NCBI GenBank assembly: GCA_025462805.1
Contig: JAOAPJ010000051.1
Coordinates: 1 to 6,564 of the forward strand
Origin: Acidobacteriaceae bacterium
Lineage (GTDB): Bacteria > Acidobacteriota > Terriglobia > Terriglobales > Acidobacteriaceae
Length of the DNA: 6,564 nucleotides
Direction of reading: 5' to 3'
In this document: piece after piece, positions 1-5,581 of the stretch
How the letters are laid out: the number at the start of each line of letters is the position of its first letter
Numbering within the stretch: position 1 is the stretch's first letter
Made by a program: the position numbers and the translations under genes
The notes under the pieces: model-generated
Seen by the model: the letters and a program-made list of their open reading frames with translations, nothing else
Database searches by the model: none
Told to the model about the DNA's origin: nothing

Positions 1-860
1 CGGTCCATACCGGCGATGCCGATGGCGGACAGCAGGCCTCCGATGGTGGTGGGGATGAGGCAGACCAGCAGGGAGATGAGGATGAAGACAGACTGCGGCG
101 CGCCAGAGTAGATCGCGATGGGCTGCAGCGTCACGACAGCCAGCAGGAAGATGATGGTGAGCCCGGCGAGCAGGATGTTGAGCGCGATCTCATTCGGCGT
201 CTTCTGGCGTTGCGCTCCTTCGACGAGCGCGATCATTCGATCGAGAAACGTCTCACCTGGATTAGAGGAGATGCGGACCCGGATCTCGTCCGACAGCACG
301 CGCGTGCCCCCGGTGACGGCGGAGCGGTCGCCGCCTGCCTCGCGTATCACTGGAGCAGACTCACCGGTGATCGCCGACTCATCGACGGAGGCGACGCCCT
401 GGATCACCTCGCCATCCCCAGGGATGAGCTCTCCGGCCGCAATGACGACGACGTCGCCGACGCGGAGCAGGGAACTGGGGACGTCCTCGGGGATGTCGAG
501 CGGTTTGGAGCGTCTCTGAATGACATGTGCCGTGGTCTCGGATTTGGCACGGCGCAGAGCAGCTGCCTGTGCCTTGCCGCGGCCTTCTGCCATCGCCTCT
601 GCAAAGTTGGCGAAGAGCACCGTGAACCAAAGCCATAGGGTGATCTGGATTTCAAATAGCAGGTGTCCGGATCGCAGCGAGGCCCGATGCGCGATCGCAT
701 CATGGATGAGCTCGACCAGCGTGATGACGCTGCCCACTTCGACCACGAACATGACCGGGTTGCGCATCATCTTGCGCGGATCAAGCTTGATGATCGCGTC
801 GATCGCAGCCCGCCGGACGAGGCCGGCATCGCGCAGCATGCGTGGTTTCTGTCTGGACAT
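1..860 (-). CDS. kdpB: KdpB, ATPase subunit of the K+-transporting Kdp complex (3' end cut by window edge)
   Basis: Catalytic P-type ATPase subunit of the inner-membrane KdpFABC potassium pump; it hydrolyses ATP to drive K+ entry through KdpA. Only the first 286 codons are visible. An N-terminal segment with [14 protein letters not shown] (about residues 31-44) leads into the first membrane helices. The [16 protein letters not shown] stretch (84-99) and the actuator domain follow, with [12 protein letters not shown] carrying the TGES loop (T165-S168). Near the edge is the membrane motif [18 protein letters not shown] (267-284), diagnostic of KdpB. The DKTGT phosphorylation site lies beyond the window. 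The ATG at 860 is set by AAGGAG at 869-874, 8 nt upstream, which overlaps the kdpA stop codon; the gap to kdpA is 12 bp. The frame is open to base 1, so this is a normal gene cut by the window, not a pseudogene. In E. coli the TGES serine (Ser162) is an inhibitory phosphorylation site; the equivalent here is Ser168. Confidence 0.97.
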   Translation of the reverse strand, partial: MSRQKPRMLRDAGLVRRAAIDAIIKLDPRKMMRNPVMFVVEVGSVITLVELIHDAIAHRASLRSGHLLFEIQITLWLWFTVLFANFAEAMAEGRGKAQAAALRRAKSETTAHVIQRRSKPLDIPEDVPSSLLRVGDVVVIAAGELIPGDGEVIQGVASVDESAITGESAPVIREAGGDRSAVTGGTRVLSDEIRVRISSNPGETFLDRMIALVEGAQRQKTPNEIALNILLAGLTIIFLLAVVTLQPIAIYSGAPQSVFILISLLVCLIPTTIGGLLSAIGIAGMD

Positions 861-872
861 TTGCGTGTCTCC

Positions 873-2648
873 TTAGAAGGTCTTCCCAGCGTGCAGTAAC
901 AGGTGTTCAAGCACCGGCCCCAGGCTCAGCGCGGGGAAGAACGTCAAGGCCCCAACGATGAGGATGACGCCGACCAGCAACACGGTGAAGAGCGGTGTAT
1001 TCACCGGAAATGTGCCCAGAGAGGGCGGAACACTCTTTTTGCGCGCCAGGTTCCCGGCGATGGCAAGCATCGGCACGATCATGAAGAAGCGGCCAGCGAG
1101 CATCGCCGTGGCAAGCGACAGGTTGTACCAATGGGTGTTCGCGCTGAGCCCGCCAAAGGCGGACCCGTTGTTCCCGGTGGACGATGTGTAAGCGTAAAGG
1201 ATCTCCGAAAAGCCATGCGGGCCCGCGTTGGTGAGGGCGGAGAGGCCGAGGTGCGGCATCAGGACGGTGGCGGCCGTCATTACCAGGATCACCAGGGGGA
1301 AGATGAGAACGTACAGCATTGCCATCTGTACGTCGTAGGACTGGATCTTCTTTCCTAGATACTCTGGCGTGCGCCCGACCATGAGGCCCGCGATGAAGAC
1401 GGTCAGGATGACGAAGACGAGCATGCCGTACATGCCGGCTCCCACCCCGCCGAAGATGATCTCTCCCAGCAGGATGTTGGTGAGCGGCACCAGGCCACCC
1501 AGCGGCATGAACGAATCGTGCATCGAGTCGACGGCACCGCAACTGGCGTCTGTGGTGACGGTGGCGAAGAGGGCGGAGTTCGCAATGCCGAAGCGGACTT
1601 CCTTGCCCTCCATGTTGCCGCCGGGCTGCAGCGTCGAAATGCGTTGGTCCACTCCATGCAGGAGTGGATTCGGCTTCGATTCGGCTGAATAGGCGATGGT
1701 GACTCCGGCGAAGAAGAGCACAGCCATGGCAGCAAAGACGGTCCAGCCGTGGCCGGGCGATTTCGTCATGCGTCCGAGCGTTGCCGTGAATCCGGCGGGG
1801 ATGAGAAAGATGGAGACCATCTGCACGAAGTTCGACAGCGGCGTGGGGTTCTCAAACGGATGGGCGCTGTTGGCGTTGAAGAAGCCGCCGCCGTTGGTGC
1901 CCAGCATCTTGATGGCCTCCTGTGAGGCGACCGGACCCTGCGCGATGGTTTGCGTCGTAATGGTCTGTGCTGCTGGTTTGCCGTCAGGTCCCGTAGTGGT
2001 GACGTGCTGCTGCTGGACCAGAGCAGCCTGATCATACGGGTGGAAGTTCTGCACCACTCCCTGGGACACGAGGAAGATTGCATAGAGGAAGCTGAGCGGG
2101 ACCAGAACCCACAGTGTTGCGCGGGTGAGATCGACCCAGAAATTTCCGATGGTCTTCCTCTCGCGGCGAGAGATACCGCGGATGAAGGCGACAGCGAGCG
2201 CCATGCCGACGGCGGCCGAGAAGAAGTTATGGGTGGCGAGCCCGGCCATCTGGGTGAGATAGCTCATCGTGCTTTCAGGTGTGTACGCCTGCCAGTTGGT
2301 GTTTGTGGTGAAGGACGCTGCGGTATTGAAGGCGAGGTCCGGCGCCACGGCGGCGAGCTTCTGCGGGTTGAGGGGCAGCAGCCACTGCGTCCGCTCGATG
2401 ACATAGGTCAGCACCATAGAAACGGCGCTGAAGAGCAGCATGGCTGCGGAGTACTCGGTCCACGGCATCTCGTGGTCTGCCTTGACGCGCGTAAGGCGAT
2501 AGAGCAGCCGCTCGACCGGCGAGAAGAGAGGATCGGCAAAGGTGCGTTCACGCTCAAAGACGCGTGCCATGTAGAGGCCCATCGGCTTCGCAAGTGCGAG
2601 CACGACGGCGAAGAAGAGCAGGATCTGGACCCATCCATTTGCGCTCAT
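873..2648 (-). CDS. kdpA: KdpA, K+-binding and translocating subunit of the Kdp pump
   Basis: Potassium-selective membrane subunit of KdpFABC, related to the SKT/Trk channel superfamily, which takes up K+ at the periplasmic face. The product is 591 residues, against 557 in E. coli. All four filter segments are visible: TTNTNWQ (114-120), GTNGGGFFNANSAHPFENPT (250-269), SCGAVDSMHDS (369-379) and STGNNGSAFGGLSAN (490-504). The signature GRTPEYLGKKI (425-435) and the C-terminal GALTFFPALSLGPV (566-579) also match the family. About ten hydrophobic segments are evident. The extra length is mainly a Thr/Gln-rich insert before the second filter (about 211-237) plus a short C-terminal tail. The frame is open upstream to 2813, but the start at 2648 is preferred: the protein then begins MSANGWVQILLF as in the family, GGAGAAG precedes it at 2657-2663, and the longer version would run through kdpF. 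It begins 2 nt after the kdpF stop. Confidence 0.97.
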   Translation of the reverse strand: MSANGWVQILLFFAVVLALAKPMGLYMARVFERERTFADPLFSPVERLLYRLTRVKADHEMPWTEYSAAMLLFSAVSMVLTYVIERTQWLLPLNPQKLAAVAPDLAFNTAASFTTNTNWQAYTPESTMSYLTQMAGLATHNFFSAAVGMALAVAFIRGISRRERKTIGNFWVDLTRATLWVLVPLSFLYAIFLVSQGVVQNFHPYDQAALVQQQHVTTTGPDGKPAAQTITTQTIAQGPVASQEAIKMLGTNGGGFFNANSAHPFENPTPLSNFVQMVSIFLIPAGFTATLGRMTKSPGHGWTVFAAMAVLFFAGVTIAYSAESKPNPLLHGVDQRISTLQPGGNMEGKEVRFGIANSALFATVTTDASCGAVDSMHDSFMPLGGLVPLTNILLGEIIFGGVGAGMYGMLVFVILTVFIAGLMVGRTPEYLGKKIQSYDVQMAMLYVLIFPLVILVMTAATVLMPHLGLSALTNAGPHGFSEILYAYTSSTGNNGSAFGGLSANTHWYNLSLATAMLAGRFFMIVPMLAIAGNLARKKSVPPSLGTFPVNTPLFTVLLVGVILIVGALTFFPALSLGPVLEHLLLHAGKTF

Positions 2649-2650
2649 GA

Positions 2651-2728
2651 TTAGAACTTCTCCGGACGCAACAGTGCGTAGACGAGATAAACGAGCAGCA
2701 GAAGAATTACCGCGAGCAGCAGAGTCAT
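2651..2728 (-). CDS. kdpF: KdpF, small membrane subunit of the Kdp pump
   Basis: A 25-residue single-helix membrane peptide, too short for ordinary ORF calling. KdpF binds at the lipid-facing side of KdpA and stabilises the KdpFABC complex. The translation begins MTLLLAVILLLLV and ends YLVYALLRPEKF; the hydrophobic stretch followed by Y-x-L-x-RPE(K/R)F is the classic KdpF pattern. The E. coli protein is 29 residues. Start ATG 2726-2728 is preceded by GAGGAG at 2737-2742 with 8 nt spacing, and that site lies inside the last codons of the preceding microprotein gene. The ATG overlaps that gene's TGA as ATGA, which suggests translational coupling. The stop TAA lies 2 nt before the kdpA ATG. Position directly ahead of kdpA plus the sequence pattern make the identity secure. 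Confidence 0.93.
   Translation of the reverse strand: MTLLLAVILLLLVYLVYALLRPEKF
2657..2663 (-). promoter_or_regulatory. Ribosome binding site fixing the kdpA start
   Basis: GGAGAAG on the minus strand, 8 nt before the ATG at 2648 and inside the last codons of kdpF (Pro-Glu-Lys). It decides in favour of the 591-residue KdpA over the 646-residue open frame that starts at 2813. Read from the sequence; use in vivo is inferred. Confidence 0.75.
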
Positions 2729-2832
2729 CTCTGTTTCTCCTCAGAGCTTCCCAATCGCTTGCAGCCAACGGTGTACACAAGGGCGATAAAGAAGAAAGCA
2801 GCGGTGGCTGCAAGTAGTCCTATGTCCCACAT
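2725..2832 (-). CDS. 35-residue single-pass membrane microprotein, first gene of the kdp operon
   Basis: Not assigned to a named family. The translation begins MWDIGLLAATAAFFF, continues IALVYTVGCKRL, and ends in a charged tail GSSEEKQR. It shows one predicted helix (about residues 4-22), a Cys-Lys-Arg-Leu motif at the membrane exit and a hydrophilic C terminus. The ATG at 2830-2832 has a strong AAGGAG site at 2839-2844 with 6 nt spacing. The stop TGA overlaps the kdpF ATG by 4 nt (ATGA), so the gene is arranged as part of the operon. From memory, short ORFs with an aromatic-rich helix followed by Y-x-x-G/A-C-(D/E/K)-(R/K)-L precede kdpF in several non-enteric kdp operons; I cannot verify this here. 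It could be an additional small Kdp subunit or a leader whose translation feeds kdpF. Coding status is well supported by its signals; function is unknown. Confidence 0.75.
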   Translation of the reverse strand: MWDIGLLAATAAFFFIALVYTVGCKRLGSSEEKQR

Positions 2833-2990
2833 AAGGGTCTCCTTCCAGAGTCTCCGGTTGTCCGCTCCGGTTCTTCCAAAGGTTTGAGCGATGCGGCGCG
2901 ATGAATGTCTGCACTGCTTGCACCGCTACTCCCGCTACCGCCAGCGGCTGTGCCGATCAAGACAGAGGGGTCTGACAAGGTGCGTGGCTT

Positions 2991-3011
2991 GGCGACGAGG
3001 AGCCCGTCGCC
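2991..3011. repeat. Perfect 7-bp hairpin in the kdp leader
   Basis: GGCGACG (2991-2997) and CGTCGCC (3005-3011) are exact inverted copies around a 7-base loop. In the minus-strand RNA the loop reads GGCUCCU, which contains CUCCU, the complement of the ribosome binding site AGGAG of the first operon gene. No T-run follows. The structure is read directly from the sequence; a regulatory role is speculative. Confidence 0.5.
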
Positions 3012-3060
3012 ATCGCTCACGGGAGAAAGAGCCGCGATTCGCTCGACGGCGTGAGTCTCT

Positions 3061-3109
3061 GCACTGCTGCCAGGCTGGGAGTTTGTAGACGGATGGAGGC
3101 AGCAGGTGC
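3061..3109. repeat. Strong inverted repeat in the kdp leader
   Basis: On the plus strand GCACTGCTGCC (3061-3071) faces GGCAGCAGGTGC (3098-3109). The arms are fully complementary apart from one extra base in the right arm, giving an 11-pair stem with a 26-nt loop. No T-run follows on either strand, so it does not look like an intrinsic terminator. Its place in the presumed leader suggests an RNA fold. Confidence 0.6.
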
Positions 3110-3167
3110 GTCCGGCGGACGTGAGCCCTATCGACTCAATCTCTGAAAAGCTCGGACATATCTCCAG

Positions 3168-3188
3168 TTTCACTAGTAACTAGTGGAA
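3168..3188. promoter_or_regulatory. Palindromic operator-like site upstream of the kdp operon
   Basis: CACTAGT-A-ACTAGTG at 3171-3185 is a perfect 15-bp palindrome. Extending it three bases each side (TTT / GAA) gives 21 bp with one mismatched pair. It sits where the -10 region and start of transcription of the kdp promoter would be, just downstream of the TTTACA element. No T-run follows on either strand and the arms are separated by one base, so it is neither a terminator nor a useful RNA hairpin. A dimeric repressor binding here would block the promoter. The cognate regulator is not identifiable from this window. Confidence 0.45.
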
Positions 3189-3194
3189 CGCGAA

Positions 3195-3240
3195 AGCCTG
3201 TAAAAAGTCTGTAGCGCGCGCCTAAAGAAGTCGTAAAGAC
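3195..3240 (-). promoter_or_regulatory. Candidate KdpE-binding repeats and -35 element of the kdp promoter
   Basis: On the minus strand, CTTTAC (3238-3233) and CTTTAG (3227-3222) are spaced exactly 11 bp, and a third element TTTTAC (3205-3200) sits 22 bp further on, so all three share one 11-bp helical phase. Phased direct repeats of this spacing are the usual binding pattern of OmpR/PhoB-family regulators, to which KdpE belongs; E. coli KdpE binds T-rich DNA with TTTATA/TTTACA elements. The last repeat coincides with TTTACA (3204-3199), one mismatch from a sigma-70 -35 box. A good -10 is not visible at 16-18 bp; TAGTTA (16-bp spacing) is weak, as is common for activator-dependent promoters. 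The assignment to KdpE is inferred from position and pattern. Confidence 0.45.
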
Positions 3241-3259
3241 GGGATGCGTACGAAGCGGC

Positions 3260-3976
3260 TCAACACTGGTCTGGATCGGGGCAGAAGCGATAGCCGATCC
3301 ATGGTTCGGTGACAAGGTAGGGTTTGGGCCCGATCTCGATCTTTTTGCGCAGCTGGCCAATGAAGACGCGGAGGTATTCAGGCTGGCCCACGCTGTGAAC
3401 GCCCCACACAGCCGTGAGCAGGGCGCGATGTGTCAGCACGCGTCCCGCATGCTTCGCCATGTAGAGCAGCAGCTCAAACTGCTTAGGGGTGAGGCGCACG
3501 TCCGTGCCACGAACGGTGACGCGATGCGCTTCCGCATCGATCACGAAGTCGCCGATTTGGATGGGGCGCGAGGCCTCTGCTTCGGGCACAGCGACCCGGC
3601 GCAGATGGGCGCGCACGCGCGCCTGCAACTCTTCCATGCTGAACGGCTTGGTGACGTAGTCGTCTGCACCCGCGTCGAGCGCCTCTACCTTGCTGCGGTC
3701 CTGATCGCGCACCGAGAGGACAAGGATGGGCGTGGCCGCTAACCTGCGGATCTCGCGGCAGAGCTCCACGCCAGAGACTCCCGGCATGGAGAGATCCGTG
3801 ATGACCAGATCGGGCGTCCAGAGGCGGTAGAGCTCCAGGCCGCTCGCTCCATCGGATGCTGAGCGAACGTCGTATCCGTGGCTGGCGAGGGAGGTGCGCA
3901 GCACGCGAATGATCTGCGGTTCATCGTCCACGATGAGGACCTTGTGGGGAGGTCCCTCACCCGCGCCCTCGCGCAT
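3260..3976 (-). CDS. kdpE: KdpE, OmpR-family response regulator of the kdp operon
   Basis: Cytoplasmic DNA-binding response regulator, expected to be phosphorylated by the neighbouring kinase and to activate kdp transcription. From the start used here it has 238 residues (E. coli 225). The receiver domain opens KVLIVDDEPQIIRVLRTSL with acidic residues D17/D18, the phosphoacceptor Asp61 lies in DLVITDLSMPG, and Lys110 lies in DDYVTKPF. The LSVRDQDRSKVEALDAGADD stretch is typical of KdpE. A winged-helix C-terminal domain follows, ending with LTPKQFELLLYMAKHAGRVL, YLRVFIGQLRKKIE and TEPWIGYRF, matching the E. coli KdpE end TE-x-GIGYRF closely. The start is uncertain: ATG 3976 fits family length, ATG 4006 adds ten residues and overlaps the divergent kinase start, and neither has a clear ribosome binding site. 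The kdp structural operon lies 427 bp downstream on the same strand. Confidence 0.93.
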   Translation of the reverse strand: MREGAGEGPPHKVLIVDDEPQIIRVLRTSLASHGYDVRSASDGASGLELYRLWTPDLVITDLSMPGVSGVELCREIRRLAATPILVLSVRDQDRSKVEALDAGADDYVTKPFSMEELQARVRAHLRRVAVPEAEASRPIQIGDFVIDAEAHRVTVRGTDVRLTPKQFELLLYMAKHAGRVLTHRALLTAVWGVHSVGQPEYLRVFIGQLRKKIEIGPKPYLVTEPWIGYRFCPDPDQC

Positions 3977-4004
3977 TCGCTGCCGTACACTCGAATCGGA
4001 ACCC

Positions 4005-5510
4005 ATGAGCAGAAAGGATAACTCGTCTGTGGACGGCGGAGCGCTCCACGGTCCGGCATGGGGAGGTGGTTCGCCCTGGCTGCGATACGCAGTCATCGTG
4101 GGAGCTGTAGCGGCACCCACGGCTGTGTACTTCCGCCTCCTGCATGTTAATCCGACCACGGTAGCGCTTACGTTTCTGCTGTTGATCGTCACGGTAGCCG
4201 CGTGGTGGGGCTTCCGCTATGCGGTCGTGACGTCGCTGTTGTCTGCTGTCGCGTTCAACTACTTCTTCCTGCCTCCGGTGATGACGCTCACAATCACAGC
4301 AACCGAGAACTGGATAGCACTGGCGGCATTTCTGGCCACCGGTCTGGGTGCCAGCAGGCTGGCCGAGCGAGCGCGGCGGGAGGCGGAGAGCGCCAATCGA
4401 CGACGGGCGGAGATCGAGCTGTTGTACGCATTGAGCCAACGCCTGATGCTGAGCGAGAATGTCATTGCATTGGTGGCCGATATACCCAGCATCGTGGTCG
4501 AAGCGATGGGCGCCGAGGGCGCCGCCGTGGTGCTCGCAAGTGAGTCGCAGGTCTCTCGTTCTCATCCAGAGTTTGCGAAGGACCTTGACGGTGCGCTGCT
4601 GGCGCTGGCAGTGACCCCGGGAGAGGATGCGCTCGCCGCGCTGGATCTCGATCGCTCGATGCGGATCGCATCTCTCCGCCTCGGCGTGCGCCGTCTCGGG
4701 TTGCTGGTCGTGCAGCATGCCCAGCTCAGCCAGGAGACGCTGGATGCGGCGGGAAGCCTGATCGCCATTTCTATTGAGCGAGCAAAGGCAGTTGAAACAC
4801 TGAGCCGCAGTGAAGCAGCTCGCCAGAGTGAGGAGCTGCGCAACGCGCTGCTCGACTCTGTAACGCATGAGGTGCGCACGCCGTTGACGTCCATGCTGGC
4901 GGCGGTCTCAAGCCTGCGCGGAGACACCGAGTTAGACGCAACAGAGCGGCAGGAGCTGCTGAGCGTGGTAGAAGAGGAGTCTCTACGGCTGAATCGGCTG
5001 ATCGGGGATGCGGTACAGATGTCGGCGCTCGAGACCAATCAGGTGAGACTGGAATTGCAGCGGGAGCCAATCGAGACCGCGGTGGATCTGGCACTGGAGC
5101 GAACCAGGGCGATGCTGGGCGCGCGCCGGGTGGATGTTGACATCGATCCGGATCTGCCGGCCGTGCTGATGGACGTAGCGCGCATTGCCACGGTCTTCCA
5201 ATACCTGCTGGAGAACGCCGCGAAGTATGGAGCAGCGGAGTCATCGATCCGTGTCGTTTGCGAGCGGGAGGCGAGTGGCGGGCTTCGTGCCAGCGTCACC
5301 GATCACGGGCCGGGCATTCCCGAGCAGGAGCTGCCTCTTATCTTCGAAAAGTTCTACCGCGGCAAGCAGACGCGCAAGGGCGTGGCTGGGACGGGAATGG
5401 GGCTCGCGATTGCAAAGGCGATCGTCGCCGCGCATGGGGGCACCATCGCTGTCGCGAGCCGTCCGGGAGAGGGTTCAACCTTCTCCTTCGTTTTGCCTGC
5501 AGGCACGTGA
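4005..5510 (+). CDS. KdpD-like sensor histidine kinase lacking the N-terminal KdpD/USP sensor half
   Basis: Membrane histidine kinase, 501 residues, against about 890 in E. coli KdpD. A DUF4118 KdpD-type membrane domain with four short helices (about 26-112) contains FNYFFLPPVMTLTI (84-97). A charged coiled stretch (118-140), a GAF-like domain (about 140-262) and HisKA with the phospho-accepting His288 in SVTHEVRTPLTSM follow. The ATPase domain has the N box LLENAAKY (Asn404), G1 DHGPGIP (433-439), F box FEKFYR (447-452) and G2 GTGMGLAI (462-469), so it should be active. Missing is the cytoplasmic KdpD domain with its Walker-type and USP regions. It is divergent from kdpE, its likely partner. 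ATG 4005 is poorly preceded by a ribosome binding site; GTG 4029, with AAAGGA upstream at 4013-4018, is an alternative that removes eight residues. It might also signal to a regulator elsewhere. Confidence 0.9.
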   Translation: MSRKDNSSVDGGALHGPAWGGGSPWLRYAVIVGAVAAPTAVYFRLLHVNPTTVALTFLLLIVTVAAWWGFRYAVVTSLLSAVAFNYFFLPPVMTLTITATENWIALAAFLATGLGASRLAERARREAESANRRRAEIELLYALSQRLMLSENVIALVADIPSIVVEAMGAEGAAVVLASESQVSRSHPEFAKDLDGALLALAVTPGEDALAALDLDRSMRIASLRLGVRRLGLLVVQHAQLSQETLDAAGSLIAISIERAKAVETLSRSEAARQSEELRNALLDSVTHEVRTPLTSMLAAVSSLRGDTELDATERQELLSVVEEESLRLNRLIGDAVQMSALETNQVRLELQREPIETAVDLALERTRAMLGARRVDVDIDPDLPAVLMDVARIATVFQYLLENAAKYGAAESSIRVVCEREASGGLRASVTDHGPGIPEQELPLIFEKFYRGKQTRKGVAGTGMGLAIAKAIVAAHGGTIAVASRPGEGSTFSFVLPAGT

Positions 5511-5581
5511 ACCAGGCTGTGCTCTCGTCCACCCGCTACGCTCCGGGGCGCGCGCCGCTTGCAAGTAGCTCGAAGCGAAAG

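Larger units (their letters stand above)
2833..3170 (-). other. Long untranslated leader candidate of the kdp operon (about 340 nt, structured)
   Basis: No convincing gene lies between the candidate promoter and the first operon gene. Read as minus-strand RNA, the region holds several inverted repeats. One pairs 3061-3071 with 3098-3109 (11 pairs with one bulge, 26-nt loop). One is a perfect 7-bp hairpin at 2991-2997/3005-3011. One is a 6-bp pair, CTCACG/CGTGAG, at 3016-3021/3050-3055. The 7-nt loop of the second hairpin contains CUCCU, complementary to the AGGAG at the ribosome binding site of the first gene. Two copies of AACCGGAG (2852-2859 and 2865-2872, minus) lie just ahead of that site. 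I compared it by eye with the c-di-AMP (ydaO) riboswitch that controls K+ transporters in other bacteria; the conserved core is not there. A 117-codon GTG frame (3173-2820) crosses the region but lacks a ribosome binding site. That this is transcribed leader is inference. Confidence 0.4.

Noticed and set aside
1950..2654. 234-codon plus-strand frame opposite kdpA
   Set aside because: It is a charged, Arg/Glu/His-rich reading of the antisense strand of kdpA with no recognisable domain; a typical shadow in GC-rich DNA.
2649..2813. N-terminal extension of KdpA by 55 residues (start at 2813)
   Set aside because: The extension runs through kdpF and the microprotein gene in another frame, has no resemblance to KdpA, and the start at 2648 has its own ribosome binding site and family-like N terminus.
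2741..2923. 60-codon minus-strand frame overlapping the microprotein gene
   Set aside because: It is out of frame with the well-signalled 35-codon gene, has no ribosome binding site, and its sequence is basic and featureless.
2833..3170. c-di-AMP (ydaO) riboswitch upstream of kdp
   Set aside because: A CUCUUUCUCCCG stretch looked reminiscent of the ydaO core, but the following conserved ACCCG-(U/A)CAGCUAAC segment and the upstream GGGGU(G/U)AAUC segment are absent.
3168..3188. Palindrome as the kdpE transcription terminator
   Set aside because: A one-base loop cannot form a hairpin with the full arms, and no T-run follows on the minus strand.
4007..4192. 62-residue N-terminal extension of KdpE (start at 4192)
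   Set aside because: It lies antisense within the kinase membrane-domain coding sequence and does not resemble a receiver domain; KdpE proteins begin just before the KVLIVDDE strand.
3957..4868. 303-codon minus-strand frame opposite the histidine kinase
   Set aside because: The Cys/Gln/Arg-rich sequence is the reverse reading of the kinase; the kinase motifs on the plus strand are unambiguous.
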